Assembly: GCA_034440575.1 (NCBI GenBank)
Contig: JAOTOL010001633.1
Span: 2,575,001 to 2,639,000 of the forward strand
DNA from: Imbricaverruca yamaguchii
Lineage: Eukaryota; Arthropoda; Thecostraca; Neoverrucidae
DNA length: 64,000 nucleotides
Reading direction: 5' to 3'
Position 1 is the first letter of the stretch. Each line of letters opens with the position of its first letter. The notes under the pieces were generated by a model, which saw nothing but the letters and a program-made list of their open reading frames with translations, was not told the origin of the DNA and made no database searches. Below are positions 19,293-31,599 of the stretch, piece by piece. The position numbers and the translations under genes were made by a program.

Positions 19293-22200
19293 GTGAGCGC
19301 CGCCGAACGCCGGCCCAGCGATCCTCTGCTGGGAGGAGACAGGACGTGTAGCGCAGCAGAGGATGTTTGTAAGCATTTATCTTGAATTCTATAGCGAATT
19401 TCTGTCTCGCTATTCTCGCCTAAACCATGAAAATACACAGGTTGTCGAGGTGTAGAATATTGGGCGCTGTATGACCGAAGCAGTCGATGCGCCCCTAAGC
19501 CCAAATAACCAACCAAGAGGTAGAATATCTGATATTTATTACCACGATGCGGCGGAAGGTTGTCCATTAGTTTACATTTCTTCCCCCATGCTGGCATATT
19601 TTGAGTTCTTATCCACCCGAATGGAACTGGAAGCCGTCAACAGTTTTACCCTCTATTTCACTGTTTTGGTAGCACACTCCGCCTGCCCGTTCCACGTCAA
19701 TGCAAGGTCAGCAGCTACCGCAGCGAACCCAACGACCCCGCTTAGTGATGCCGAGCTTACCACACTGCTGACCAGCTTAGTTTCAAGATGGCAAAAGTCC
19801 AACGAACCCCGGCTTTTTGCTGTGTGCTTCCCCATTAAAAGACGTCTCGCTGCCAGGTGAAAGGTCCTTAGACAAGACCCTGCTCCCTTCTCGGCGCCTC
19901 CTATTGGGTGTCGCCTGGTGTCGTCTGTGGAACTCTTGATCATCAGATAATCCGTTGAGCGGTTATGACTATGCGACTGGTCGAAGCCCTGGCGCTGCAG
20001 TGCTAAGCTCAACTTACTAACCAGGGTAGCCCGGCATGGTGCAGCTGTGAGTAAGTAAGCCTGGCTTCATCTAGTGGCGGTGTGTGCCTTGGGATTACTA
20101 CATTGCTAGTATTGCCAACGGTTTCCGTGCATCGTCACCGCACTGAGCTGGGTCTCTATTTCCGTCTCATCCTTGCTGACGCCAAAGCCGACAGTCCCAT
20201 ATGCCGCTTCCCGGTTTCAGCCAGTTGAAACAAATTAAAACCGGCCTAGCAACATTAACGTTTGACACCAGCTGGTTTTGGTCGGCGGGATTTGTCGACC
20301 GATTTAGGTTTCATTCGCTTAGTCGCGAAGTGGTGGAAGCATAATCAATATTTGGCCGCCGAGGTGAATTATTTTACTCTCGATATCTTGGCATAGGACT
20401 CCGGACATTTACTGCCTAGATATATTAGTTCGTACTATGCTGATGCTGGTGTGCACTTTAAGGCCATTGGTCAGGTACTTGTGAACTGTTGTATTGTTAT
20501 CAAAACCTTGTGGTATACCGTAACTGGCAAATATTTCCTGTATTGCGCACGTGCAATGTTTTCCAACAATTACCACAATTTAATGTCAGGTCATTGCACT
20601 TTTGGTCGTTCTAGCCAGTATCTCCGGGAGGAGTTTAACGCGTTCAGACCAGTTCTAACCAGTAAGCGGATAGCCCAGACTAGTTTTAGCCCTCGCCTTA
20701 TGGTGGCGTTCACCATGCCAGGCACCACTAATCGTGACGCCTGCCGATGCCGTTCAAAACGTCACCCACCACCCTCGGACGCCACCATTCAAAACATCAC
20801 CCCACCGCCCTGGGACGCCACCCTGGACGGTACCCTCCCCATCACCCCTGGCGCGGCCACCTGCGTGCCCCCGATCCGACGCGGGAATGCGATCGAGCGG
20901 CGTGGAGGGCCGGCCGTGGGGCGGCCGACCGGAAATGCCGCCGGCGCTGCGTCCTCCCCCGCCCGTGCCGCCGAGCTACGTTCGCCCCGGCCGTCCGTCA
21001 CGCGCGTCACGCTGCGTGACGACACGGCGCGACCTATGCAATCGAGTCCTGGTGCTGCAGACTGCATTTGTGTCTCACTGTTATTCGTAATAAATCGTAT
21101 AGTTTGCATGCGTCTGTACTAGTCGTAATTGCTTCGTTTGTTACAATTTGCAAACAGTTGAGATGTGTAAAAATAGAATACGACTTGACTCGTTCGGAGC
21201 ATAAAGAGAGGGCGTACTTGTTACCTTTTGTTTAATGGTTTCATTCATTGCCAAGTCTATCAGTCTGTGTCATTGAGTAATCGTTTGAGAAAGGAGGGTT
21301 AATGCCCGAAGAACGTAGCGCTTTGGGCGACAAAAACCTGGGACCCGACTGGACTGTCTTTCTACAGAGCTGAAGAACTGACCGCGGCGCCACCGCACGC
21401 CAGTCGCCACACGGGGAGGTGGTCGGGAGTCGAGCTGTCCGTCTTGGTAATGTGTGTGTGTGTGGGGGGGGGGGGGCAGCTGCCAGGGGGGGGGGGGGGG
21501 GGGGGTGTCCGGCGAAAACCACGGCACGGGGAGATTGTTGACAGTCTAGCTGCCCGTCTGAGTGACGTGTCTGGGACAGCTGCCAGGCTGGGGTGGGCGG
21601 CCGCCCGTTGGAAGCCGTGGCATGGGGAGGTTGTTGACAGTCCAGCTCCCCATCTGAGGGGCGTATGAGGGGGCAACTGCCATTCTGGGGTGGGCGGCCG
21701 CCCGTCGGTAGCCGCGGCACGGGCAGGTTGTCTATGGGTAAACGCGGCCGTGCTTTGTCTTCGCTCGGCTGCGCGCTCGCTCGCTGCATAGTGTCACCAA
21801 CACCCTGTCCACACGTGTCGATTGTACTGGCACGGGTGTTCCCGCTGCGCCCGTGACCTTCCGGCGGCGAACACCTCCCCGCACCAGTCGCATTCACCGT
21901 CGTAACCGGACCGTGTGGTGGTCGCGTTTGCATCGTCATGTTTTCGCTGTTGGTGCCGGTCATCGTACCCGTGGTTCGACGAGTCCACAACAGCGTGCTG
22001 GAGGGCGGCCAGCCTTGTGTAGCCTGTGGCGAGGGGTGGGTTCGACGCCCGGACGGCGCGCATTGTTCGGCCCGTGCAGCGCGGCTGGCACTGGGCGGGC
22101 AGGGGCCCGGCTGCCGGGGTTGGGTCTCTGACGCCACGCCAGCCTCCCGATGGCAGTTGTCCCGCTGAACTGGGATAGCAGATTTGGCGAGAGTTTCGTG

Positions 22201-25200
22201 GCATGCGAAGCAGACTTTCTGATATAGACTGCTTTCGTGAAGCCAGCGCATCCAATTCCAATTAAAGGTAGATAAGATATAACGTCTTTGCTGCGTCAAC
22301 CTTGTCGGCAAGGCTGCAGGTCCCACCTTGGCTACATATGAAGTCGATATTGTGGAGGCACAGCACCAGCCAAGCCAAAAATTGAGGACTTTGTATGTTT
22401 GAGTCGTCTGCCGACAAGCGTATTTTAGAAGAAGGTATCCTCGTAAGTCACCAGCGGATTGCGTTGCTAATCGTGTCCGTGCTCGACTTTTTTTTTGTCT
22501 ATTCGTGATCCTTTATCATTTCTCCAGCTCACGTAATGAAAGACGTGCTCGCCATCAATCACTTTCTCTTGCATTCCACCGATGAGAGCGGGGTGCAGCT
22601 CCTCCCCCATCCTTTCTGCCCCACGTATGTCGTTACAGAGAGGGGTACGCCCGACGACCTTCTCACTCCGACCGGTCGGTGATGGTCGGAGCGTCCCCAC
22701 ACCCAAAAAAACGACCACCAGTCGGTCGGCCGCCGCAGCACCAGTCCAGTGTTGAAGGCTACATTAACGGGTCCGGGTCTCCATTGTCCCCTGCATTTTT
22801 CCGCGGAAACAGGCTGAACTGGTCTGCCCAGTTGTATGCTCGTGATATAAACATGTGCCGCACCAGTTCCACAATATCGATGGGACACCCGATCAGTGAG
22901 CACGCTGTTACATTCCTGGATATCATTCGGTTGTTGTATTGTTGTTGCACACTCCTTTGTTGTGTAGAATTCGTGATGATGCTAAGGGCGTACTGTTGTC
23001 ACCTTTCACACGCGTTACATCCTTTGTCACCCATCTTCCGCCTTGGGTTTAAAGGACGTGTTGGGTCCTCGCCGTTAGTGGAGAACGGCGAGGACTTGAT
23101 CAAAGTGTCAGCAGGGGGAGTGGATTTTGGATTCGATTTGATTTGATTGAGTACCCGAGAAGCTTTAGTGATTTCGGAGAACAGTTATGGAAGGAGTCTC
23201 CTCACTCCCCCTAATATATATGGGAAGTTCCGCCCCTGGCGCGAGTAGTCATGATGCATCACAATGATGGCAGTTGAGATTCATTGGTTGTTTGAGCCTG
23301 TGGGCGCATCGACTGCGTTGGTCATACAACGCCCAGGTGGCAGTTAGATCCAGGAATGCAACAGCGTCCTCTACTAAGAAATTTTGACTGATTGCGAGGA
23401 GCGAACATTGATGGTTGCAGGATCACCATCCGAGTTAGACCCCCAGTGGTGCTAAAGCGATGTGGAAAAGTCAGCGACTGACTGAGGGGCCACGGCTGCG
23501 ACTAAAGGGGAAAGGGCACATCCCCCAAGCTAACATGTCAGAGGAAGCCCTAGCCGAGGGCACTGGGGACTCTCACAGCGCTCAGACACCCGGACACCAG
23601 GAAACGCCACACGCGCTGGTGTTCCGGCGCTATCGATCCAACAAAAACGTCGTTCTTATTCGGGACTGCCACGGTCCAACGTATGAATAATGCTGCGTGG
23701 ACGGGTTGGTGCCGTCGCCATGACCCGGCTTTTCTGATGTGATCGCACTGCTGGTCTGAGGTGGTCTGAGGTGTTGTCTATCGCGTGACTGGCGGGCGCC
23801 ACCGAGGGCAGGTGAGGGGGTAGGTGCCGCCCGACTGGTTGGCGGTGTCCTTGCGTGTCGGCCCTGGTGGCGTACCGCCCGGATCCGTACCTAGAACACT
23901 CGACCCTACCACAGAGCGTGTCCTCCAGCTGTGTGGAGGTCGCCGTGACGGTCCGGGCGGTGTGTCACCCGGCTCGGTACCGCCAGGCACCGTGCCACCC
24001 GGCTCAGTACCGCCTGACTCGGTACCACCAGGCACCGTGCCACCCGGCTCCAGTGCCACCTGACTCGGTACCACCCGGCTCCAGTGCCACCCGGCACCGT
24101 GCCACCCGGGCGGTTTGCTACCAGGCTCAGTACCGCCCGGCTCAGTACCGCCGGGCTCAGTACCGCCGGGCTCAGTACCGCCAGGCTCAGTACCGCCCGG
24201 CCCCGTGCCACCCGGCGCCGCACCACACGGCTTCATACCCCCGGCTCCGTACTTAGAACACCGGGTCCTGCCCCAGAACATACCCTACAGCAGTGTACAG
24301 GTCACAGCGTCGGGTTATCGCGCCACGGATGGCCGCCCGGGGGCAAGTACCTCGTCCAGGGCACGGCAACCAGGGGGCACAACTCCCCTGCTCTAGTCTC
24401 CTCAACTGGGCGCGAATGATCAACACTGGTCGATGCGCCCTAAAGCCCAAATAACTAACTAACCAGTCCCCTCAACCGCTAGCCTTTGACGTTAACGTTG
24501 AGCCTTGGAACGTTGTACAGATAGAACAGACTTAAAAATGTTTCTTGCCCACCACGTGGAGGCAGATGGCGTGCCGCTGCTGTGGCTGCTGTCCACTGAC
24601 CACCTACCCGTGTGCGTGACGAGGCCACCGCTGTGAGAGTGTGCGGGTGGGTCGGCACGTGTGGCGACAAGGACGCCAACTGGGGATTGTCCCGCCGGAG
24701 CTCCCGCACCGCTGGGATATGGCATCGGCTGGGCTCTGAAAAGGTGCTCACGGCTTACCGGCCATCTCTGCCTGAGAAACGTGCTCACAGCTTACCGGCT
24801 ATCTCGGCCTCAGAAACGTGCGCACAGCTTACCGTCTCTGCCTCAGAAGCAGTCCGATATGTCGTTAAAGGGAGGTGCTGGCAACTCCCGAATGGCGCCG
24901 ACATGTTCGTATTATTTGCGAAGAATTTGTTTTTGAGTAACTTCCTTTCCTGTAGATAATATTCCGTGCATGTTCGGGATACAGAATGCCTGAGTTGTAA
25001 ATGGAAACTACCGCAAGTTGTTTCCTCTTCAAGCGCTCCCTAAATTGTTTCAACGAGAAGTGAGCGATAATTTTCTCCAGTGAACTAGTGGGCAAGCCGC
25101 GTTTTTCTGTCCCGAGTGCCAATGTTCCCCTACTGCTCGAAACTGGCAGCGACTACGCTAACTCATATGGATGCTACTTTGTATCCAATTATGACGTCAT

Positions 25201-28200
25201 ATGCATGATGTCAATCAGGATCAGATGGGTCAATCGCATTCTCAATGCCCGACACCAGGTGTTTCAGCGTTTGTAGTATGTTTGGGGGATCAAGCCCTCG
25301 GTGAGATATGCAAGTCTTGATCCGACCTCGAATTTCCGGTGTCCAGCTCTGACCTGGCCAGGGTCAGACAACGGTCAGGGTCGGGAATATAGATATGCAC
25401 CCGGCATCAGCTGGCTGTAAAACCGCGCTGGTACCTGCTCTTGTATTCCAACCTGGTATAGCGGCGGGCGGCGTCGTGGAAGAGTCAGCCGATTGGCTAT
25501 AAGAGTCCGATGTCTGACATTTCGTCTCGAACGGCGTTTCGATCACGAGTGGGAGCGTCATTTTTAGAGGCGTGCCGGACCACGAAGGTCATTTGCGTCG
25601 CCTCCGTTTCGATCATTGGATCGTGTCGGGATTGTGGCGCGCTAGTGCGGCTCTTCCCTCGGTGGGTGTCTGGCGGTCGGCCGTCCGGTCGTCTGTCGGC
25701 AGCTGACGGCGCGTTGTCTGGCGTCTAACGGACTCGCCGCCTAATTGAGAGCCGAGTGTACCATGAGCCGCCGAGCTTTCGAAAGGAAAACCGGCGTCCG
25801 TGTCGACCGGCGCGATCGCCATGGCGCCGCCGCCCCGGCCGAACACGTCGCCCCGTAAAAACAGTCGCAGTCGCCATGGAGCGATTTTTCGCCGGCCGGC
25901 GCCATTCCCACGGCCCGATTTGGGCCCGGTCGGTCCGCCACGAGCGGGCCGGTGATCGAGTCGCCGGCGCGTCACGACACGTGTCGTGACGCTCTGTCGC
26001 CGTCGACGACAGGGCGGGCTTCGTGGTGCGCTCGCCCGGCCTGCCGCTCCTGCTGATTGGACGCGAGCGCGCTCGTGTCGCCGGTGTTGGCCGTGCGCGT
26101 CTCGCGTGCCCACCGCCGGGTGAGCCGGTGTTCACCTGATGGTGAACTCGGTGTTCACCTGGTGATGGGCTTGGCGTTCACCTTGTGGTGAGCTCGGTGT
26201 TCACCTGGTGGTGAGCTCGGTGTTCACCTGGTGGTGAGCTCGGTGTTCACCTGGTGATGGGCTTGGTGTTCACCTTGTGGTGAGCTCGGTGTTCACCTGG
26301 TGGTGAGCTCGGTATTCTCCTGGTGGTGAGCTCGGTAATCACCTTGTGGTGAGCTCGGTGTTCACATGGTGGTGAGCTTGGTGTTGTCCTGGCTGTGTTA
26401 GTGTTGACCTGGTGGTGAGCGTGCGCACCCGATGTGCCGTTGGTCGGCTGTTTGTCGGCGGTCGACCGATTGATGCTCGCCGGTGTGGTATGGATTTTCC
26501 GCCTCGATACCGGTGCGGGACTGACAGTTGGACAGGGCCGGCGTGTTTTGTGTGCGCTAATGACGCCGTGACATATGGCGCGGCGGCCGGCTCGGCCGTG
26601 ACATATGGCGCGCTGTCGAGGGGACACGTGTGCCGCGACTGGTCTGTAGGCGCTGTCGCCTCGTCGACGCCGTCGGGGGAGGCGTCGCGCCCGACGGCGC
26701 GTTCCATGCGGCTGACGGGTTAGCCGGCACCAGCGGCTGAGCGGCGACCTTGCCGGCCGGCAGCAGAACACCGCCCCCACGGTGACGTGACTCACGCGTT
26801 GTCGGCGCGATGCGGCGCCTCCGCTGGGGCTGTCCGGTCGCCACCCGGTCCGGACCGGATGGTGACCTCGGCCGGGGCCGGGGCCGCACACAGCTGGGCC
26901 CGGCCGCAACCTCTCAGTACTGTGACGAGCTTCGACTGTCCCGGAATTGATCCTGCATCATCGTGTCGAGAATTGAGAGTGGTCTCGGGAAGGTAGTGCA
27001 GGAAGGGGAAATGCGAGAGAAATATCGTGAACATTATGAATGTGCTCTTCATATTTTCAGCCCATCGCATCAAGGTGATCACCGTAAACCACACAATAGC
27101 AACTTGGGACAAACGCTAGACATTATTGTGATCTCTGTTAGTATGATACCATTTTTTGTTTGTTTGTTTGTTGAAGCCCCATATAAAACAACAAATGAGT
27201 GGGCATTATTATTTAAATTCGACGTGACAGTGCAAAATTGCTTCAATATTTTTGCACCGCAATCTGAAAACCTTTCGACACTGAGAGTGAGTTTAGACGG
27301 TCGGTGGCTGATGTGGCGCGCCGGTGACGTGCCGCGTCGTCTGTCGCCTGCCGCCGCCTTTGGTTAGTTGCTGGCGGAACCGGATGGCCACTTGCCGGCA
27401 CATTCCCTGCTTGAAGAATGGCGCCGTGTGGGCGCAATTGCTCAGGCGGGAGCGCTGCAGGACGGAGGGTGGCTCCGGCTGTGGCGCCGCTCCGTGTGCG
27501 GCGACCGTCTGTCCCGATACCGGACAGCCGTCTGGTCCTCTCAGGAGACCACGTCCCGCCGCCGTCTGTCCCGATACCCGACAGTGGTCTGGTCCTCTCA
27601 GGAGACCAAGTCCCTCCTCCGTCTGTCCCGATACCCGACAGTGGTCTGGTCCTCTCAGGAGACCACGTCCCGCCGCCGTCTGTCCCGATACCCGACAGTG
27701 GTCTGGTCCTCTCAGGAGATCACGTCCCGCCGCCGTCTGTCCCGATACCCGACAGTGGTCTAGTCCTCCCAGGAGACCACGTCCCGCTGCCGCCTGTCCC
27801 GATACCCGACAGTGGTCTGGTCCTCCCAGGAGACCACGTCCCGCCGCCGCCTGTCCCGGTACCCGACAGTGGTCTGGTCCTCTCAGGAGACCACGTCTCG
27901 CGGCCAGCGCCGACTCTCGCTGCTCACTACTGTGGTTTTTGTATGGGTATTGTGCGCGTCTGACTCATGTCTAATGTGACGTCACGGTTCCGCTATGCCG
28001 CGTCGTCACTGCGCCCGCTGAGATCCATTCACGTGTAATTTACGCCCGTTGAAACAGACCAGAACACCTATTGAAATAGAAAAGGGTGACTGTCGGTGGC
28101 ATGGAGGTGTGACCGTCATTTGCATTGTTGGGCACCGCAATGGAACCGCAGGCTGGATGCAGGCGAACCACGAAATTGTCTGTCAAGGGCGTCACACAAC

Positions 28201-28772
28201 AGCTAAGCTCATATTAGCGGCGGGCATATAACGCTAAAAGCAACAAGACAATTTCGTATCGAATGAGGAGGCATTATTTTTCGCCTGTAGTTGCTACCTG
28301 ACCATCAATTGCAGATTAACTACTCGCTCCCACCCCGGGCAGGTGGATATCACCTACCGTGGCCTGTCCTGATCTGTTCAGTGTAGCCGAACGCGCAGTC
28401 TGACCGGCCACCGCCTGCCCACAGGTGCAGCTGCTGCGCGACCAGCTGCGCGCCGAGGCCACGGCGCGGCTGGAGGCGCAGTCGCGCACCCACCAGCTCA
28501 TGTCGCACAACCGACAGCTGCTGGCGCACGTGCGCGCGCTGGCCGCGCAGCTGCAGCTGGCTAACGACGACGTCGAGCTGGAGCTGGATCTGAGCAGCAG
28601 CAGCAGCGGCAGCAGCGCCAGTGTCAGCGCCAGCGTCAGCTGCGAGGATGTCAAGCTGGCGGCCGCCTCTGACGCCAGCTCTATCGACGCTGAGCTGTGT
28701 CGCATGGGGAGCGCTCTGCAACTGCTGGCGGTCGGCACGCTGGCTGACCTGACGGATCCGCCCCAAACGTGA
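18468..28772 (+). CDS. NOS1AP: NOS1 adaptor protein homologue (CAPON)
   Basis: Join 18468-19292 and 28425-28772 (390 aa; human is about 506). The protein is a cytoplasmic adaptor that in vertebrates links neuronal NOS, through its C terminus, to partners of its PTB domain. Residues about 28-172 are the PTB domain: [67 protein letters not shown] and [17 protein letters not shown] Glu/Gln-rich coiled coil (about 250-325) crosses the splice junction ([23 protein letters not shown]), as in human NOS1AP. Donor CAG|GTGAGC at 19293, acceptor CTGCCCACAG at 28421-28424, phase 0. The first ATG has A at -3 and an upstream in-frame stop. The vertebrate-type C terminus (PDZ-binding EIAV) is not seen. The last residues run into a minisatellite, and no GTRAG donor lies before the stop, so the true 3' end is uncertain. 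Confidence 0.9.
19293..21408. other. NOS1AP intron, 5' part
   Basis: No exon recognised. 20745-20830 has a two-unit repeat (TTCAAAACRTCACC with GGACGCCACC). A dispersed hairpin copy lies at 19462-19494. Confidence 0.5.
19462..19494 (-). repeat. Short dispersed hairpin repeat, copy B
   Basis: Arms GGGCGC (19462-19467) and GCGCCC (19489-19494). On the minus strand it is preceded by GGTTGGTTATTTGGGC. It lies about 170 bp inside the NOS1AP intron. Confidence 0.75.
21409..21735. repeat. About 97-bp repeat, three copies, with long poly-G tracts
   Basis: CACGGGGAG/CATGGGGAG unit starts at about 21409, 21525, 21621 and 21718. In the first unit the segment that reads CTGGGGTGGGCGGCCGCCCG elsewhere is replaced by two uninterrupted G runs (about 13 and 22 G, 21462-21506). 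Confidence 0.85.
21736..23959. other. NOS1AP intron, no exon recognised
   Basis: A 361-residue minus-strand frame overlaps this stretch (21241-22326) but is low-complexity and Pro-rich where it crosses the repeat. It includes one CDWCGEVF motif (near 21880) that could be a zinc-finger relic. A hairpin copy lies at 23302-23334. Confidence 0.4.
23302..23334 (+). repeat. Short dispersed hairpin repeat, copy C
   Basis: GGGCGC pairs with ACGCCC (one pair lost). The interior matches copy A almost base for base (ACTGCGTTGGTCATACA). Confidence 0.75.
23960..24250. repeat. 15-bp minisatellite (GGCTCAGTACCGCCC type)
   Basis: About 19 units, with variants such as GGCACCGTGCCACCC. Because 15 is a multiple of 3, it gives false VPPGS-repeat frames on plus and Gly-rich frames on minus. 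Located in the NOS1AP intron. Confidence 0.93.
24408..24440 (-). repeat. Short dispersed hairpin repeat, copy D
   Basis: Arms GGGCGC (24408-24413) and GCGCCC (24435-24440). Minus-strand lead TTAGTTATTTGGGCTTTA is shared with other copies. Confidence 0.75.
24441..26129. other. NOS1AP intron; CpG-rich block 25600-26129
   Basis: No exon recognised. TTACCGGCCATCTCTGCCT-like phrases recur around 24755-24845 (three short copies). The 25600-26129 stretch is strongly GC- and CpG-rich and open in several frames with biased composition, but no family match is evident. Confidence 0.4.
26130..26415. repeat. 23-bp minisatellite, about 12 copies
   Basis: Unit GGTGTTCACCTGGTGGTGAG with a 23-bp period (CACC at 26202, 26225, 26248). 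In the NOS1AP intron, between two CpG-rich blocks. Confidence 0.94.
26416..27499. other. NOS1AP intron, no exon recognised
   Basis: CpG-rich to about 26960, then AT-rich. GCCGTGACATATGGCGCG occurs twice near 26564-26612. Confidence 0.45.
27500..27905. repeat. 57-bp minisatellite, about 7 copies
   Basis: GTCTGTCCCGATACCCGACA at 27564, 27621 and so on. The period equals 19 codons, giving a false [14 protein letters not shown] repeat protein. It ends about 520 bp before the NOS1AP coiled-coil exon. Confidence 0.95.
28425..28772 (+). CDS. NOS1AP: NOS1AP coiled-coil exon (3' part)
   Basis: Starts [19 protein letters not shown] and continues the coiled coil to about ELELDL, then a Ser-rich segment ([16 protein letters not shown]). 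The last ~10 codons (LTDPPQT) overlap the first unit of a 38-bp minisatellite, so the genuine coding end may be earlier or joined to an exon outside the window. Confidence 0.85.
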   Translation: MQLLRDQLRAEATARLEAQSRTHQLMSHNRQLLAHVRALAAQLQLANDDVELELDLSSSSSGSSASVSASVSCEDVKLAAASDASSIDAELCRMGSALQLLAVGTLADLTDPPQT

Positions 28773-29215
28773 TCGATGAGTCTGAAGTGTGACGGATCCG
28801 CCGCAAACGTGAACGACGAGTCTGAAGCGTGGCGGACTCTCCCCAAGTCTTAGACAAGTCTGAAGCGTGATGGGCCCGCCCCAAGTCTTAGACAAGTCTG
28901 AAGCGTGATGGGCCCGCCCCAAGTCGTAGACAAGTCTGAAGCGTGACGGGCCCACCCCATGTCGTAGACAAGTCTGAAGCGTGACGGGCCCGCCCCAAGT
29001 CGTAGACGAGTCTGAAGCGTGACAGACCCGCCTTATGAGTGACAGGCGAGTCTGAAGCGTGACTTACCCGCCCCGGGAGTGACGGACGTGTCTGAAGCGT
29101 GACAGACTCGCCCCGGGCGTGACAGATGAGTCTGACGCCTGACGGACCCGACCGGAACCTGATTGACAAGTCTGAAGCGTAATGGACCCGCCCCAAGCCT
29201 GAAACTGTAATCAGA
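28750..29215. repeat. 38-bp minisatellite, about 12 copies
   Basis: AGTCTGAAGCGTGACGGGCC with a 38-bp period (28933, 28971). The first unit overlaps the end of the NOS1AP open frame. Confidence 0.94.
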
Positions 29216-29699
29216 TAGGCGACCCTGAAGCCTGGCGGCCGGATCAGAGTTCTGATGTACCCGCGCGTAGTTCGTCCATAGAGCGTCGAGTCTCCCAGGC
29301 AAGCCGGAAGTTTGACGCTAAGTATTCCAGGCTAGCCGGAAGCTTAACGTCGGGTCTCCCACGATAGCCTGATGCCTGACAAAACGTCAAGCCAGGAAAG
29401 CGAGCCTGGAGCATGGGCATACTTTCCAGGCAGCACGTATTAGAAAATCGCCTCTCACCCTGTCTCTGAGAGGCGAGCAATGCGATGTTGGCCGGCACGT
29501 GCCACGTGTGCTCTCAGTCGCCGGCACGTGGCGGCACGTGCGCTGCGCACGGGCGGTCCCGGCCGAGCGGACACGGCACCCCTCGCCAGATCGAGGGCCG
29601 CTGTTGTCCCGAGTCGGCAGACCGGCGGCCGCTGCCGCACTGCCGCCGCGACCAGCCGTCCACCGCCCCTGGCGTTGGTAAGGTGGTCCGGTCCGTCTG

Positions 29700-30505
29700 C
29701 GGCGACAACATGTCTGCCTGCGACTGCGGCGACATGGCTGCCCGCGACTGCGGCGACATGTCTGTCCGCGACTGTGGCGACATGGCTGCCCGCGACTGTG
29801 GCGACATGTTTGCCCGCGACTGTGGCGACATGTCTGCCCGCGACTGTGGCGACATGTCTGCCCGCGACTGCGGCGACATGTCTGCCCGCGACTGCGGCGA
29901 CATGTCTGCCCGCGACTGCGGCGACATGTCTGCCCGCGACTGCGGCGACATGTCTGCCCGCGACTGCGGCGACATGTCTGCCCGCGACTGCGGCGACATG
30001 TCTGCCCGCGAATGCGGCGACATGTCTGCCCGCGACTGCGACATGTCTGCCCGCGACTGCGGCGACAACATGTCTGCCCGCGACTGCGGCGACAACATGT
30101 CTGCCCGCGACTGCGGCGACAACATGTCTGCCCGCGACTGCGGCGACAACATGTCTGCCCGCGACTGCGGCGACATGTCTGCCCGCGACTGCGACATGTC
30201 TGCCCGCGACTGCGGCGACAACATGTCTGCCCGCGACTGCGGCGACAACATGTCTGCCCGCGACTGCGGCGACAACATGTCTGCCCGCGACTGCGGCGAC
30301 ATGTTTACCCGCGACTGCGGCGACATGTTTACCCGCGACTGCGGCGACAACATGTCTGCTCGCGACTGCGGCGACAACATGTCTGCCCGCGACTGTGGCG
30401 ACAACATGTCTGCCCGCGACTGCGGCGACATGTTTACCCGCGACTGCGGCGACATGTTTACCCGCGACTGCGGCGACAACATGTCTGCCTGCGACTGCGG
30501 CGCGC
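29700..30505. repeat. 24-bp minisatellite with 21- and 27-bp variants, about 33 copies
   Basis: Unit GACATGTCTGCCCGCGACTG plus CGGC. Insertions of AAC (27 bp) or loss of GGC (21 bp) are the only length changes I noticed, so codon phase is never broken. The frame 29485-30579 reads an SARDCGDM repeat (364 aa); the other plus frames and one minus frame are also open. I regard it as non-coding by default. Confidence 0.93.
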
Positions 30506-31599
30506 CAGGGCAGAGAGCGTTATGTCGGTTGTGGCCGGGTGTCGCGGAAGCTGCGACTGGTCCGTGCCGGCGGTGTTGAGAATGGTGTGCCCAGTCCGTC
30601 GTCTGGTAGTGCCGTATCCGTGGATGATGTGGCCGGCTTCTGAGGGTCTAAGGAGAACGTGAGGCGTTGTGTCGGCTCGGCGGAGGCCAGGTATCCGGTC
30701 CTCGGACTTGCGAAACGTCGCCTTCGTCGTCCGCTGATGAGAACGCCGGGGCTCCGACAACCTGTGTTGGCTGTTACCGCATTTGTTACGAGGCCGCGCT
30801 CGAGATCTGATGCCGATACGTGGGATCTGAGAGCCGCTCAGGATTGCGCGACAAGTGTTTTGCGTTTTGTTGCGCGTGCGTTTGTGGCGGCCATGACTGC
30901 CGGTCGGGCGTTGCAGTCCGACCAGGTTGTGACGGCTGAACGGTTCTAACAGTCATCGGGTGCGCACGTGGGTCGTTCTAGGCCTGCGCGACACTTCTGC
31001 TGGTAACAACGGTGCGCGGTACCGATGACAATACACGAACCCATCGGTAGTCGTGCCTGCTTGTCGACGTCCGCCTCTGGGGGCGATGTTGAAGCCGAGC
31101 CGAGCCGAAACATGTGCGCAGCCAAAGGCTTGTTTGTGTGTTTGTCTATTTATTTAACACATCGTACGCATAACATGGGAAATTTTGCGATTGACACAAA
31201 AGACCAAGTTGGTCTTGGATCGAAGTGCCTCTCGCAACAACTCGTGCAACCGATGCAACTCTTGGCCACCGACGCGATGCGACAGTCGTTGCCCGCCCCC
31301 GCCAGCACACCCGAGCGCCACACAAAGCATGCACTCATTCGCTCGGTACCCAACAGTATGCCTGTACCCGGTAGCGCCTGGTTAGTTCCCAAAGTTAATG
31401 TATTGTGTAAAAGCGTTTCGTGTTCGCAAGAAACGTCCGGAATGCTAATGGAACGGATTGCTTAGGGTTCTTCGACCATCTCCAAAAATGGGTTTTTATG
31501 AGATCTTTGAGTCATATCAGTGAGCATATCTGTTGTGTTTCGGAATTTGGTGAATATGATATTACTATGGCAAGTATAAAGAGGGCGGTTCAATATAAA
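30506..31599. other. No gene recognised
   Basis: GC-rich to about 31000, then AT-richer. Only short open frames without similarity. Confidence 0.45.

Noticed and set aside
19293..19385. Read-through of NOS1AP exon 1 as the true C terminus
   Set aside because: A strong CAG|GTGAGC donor and the exact match of the downstream exon to the NOS1AP coiled coil support splicing.
21241..22326. 361-aa minus-strand ORF as a host gene
   Set aside because: Low-complexity, passes through the G-run repeat, no recognisable domain and within the NOS1AP intron.
23778..24396. Collagen-like VPPGS/GTEPG repeat proteins
   Set aside because: Frames of the 15-bp minisatellite, with no signal peptide or non-repeat domain.
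29480..30643. 387-aa frame with CLPATAAT repeats
   Set aside because: Another frame of the 24-bp array; no evidence favours it.
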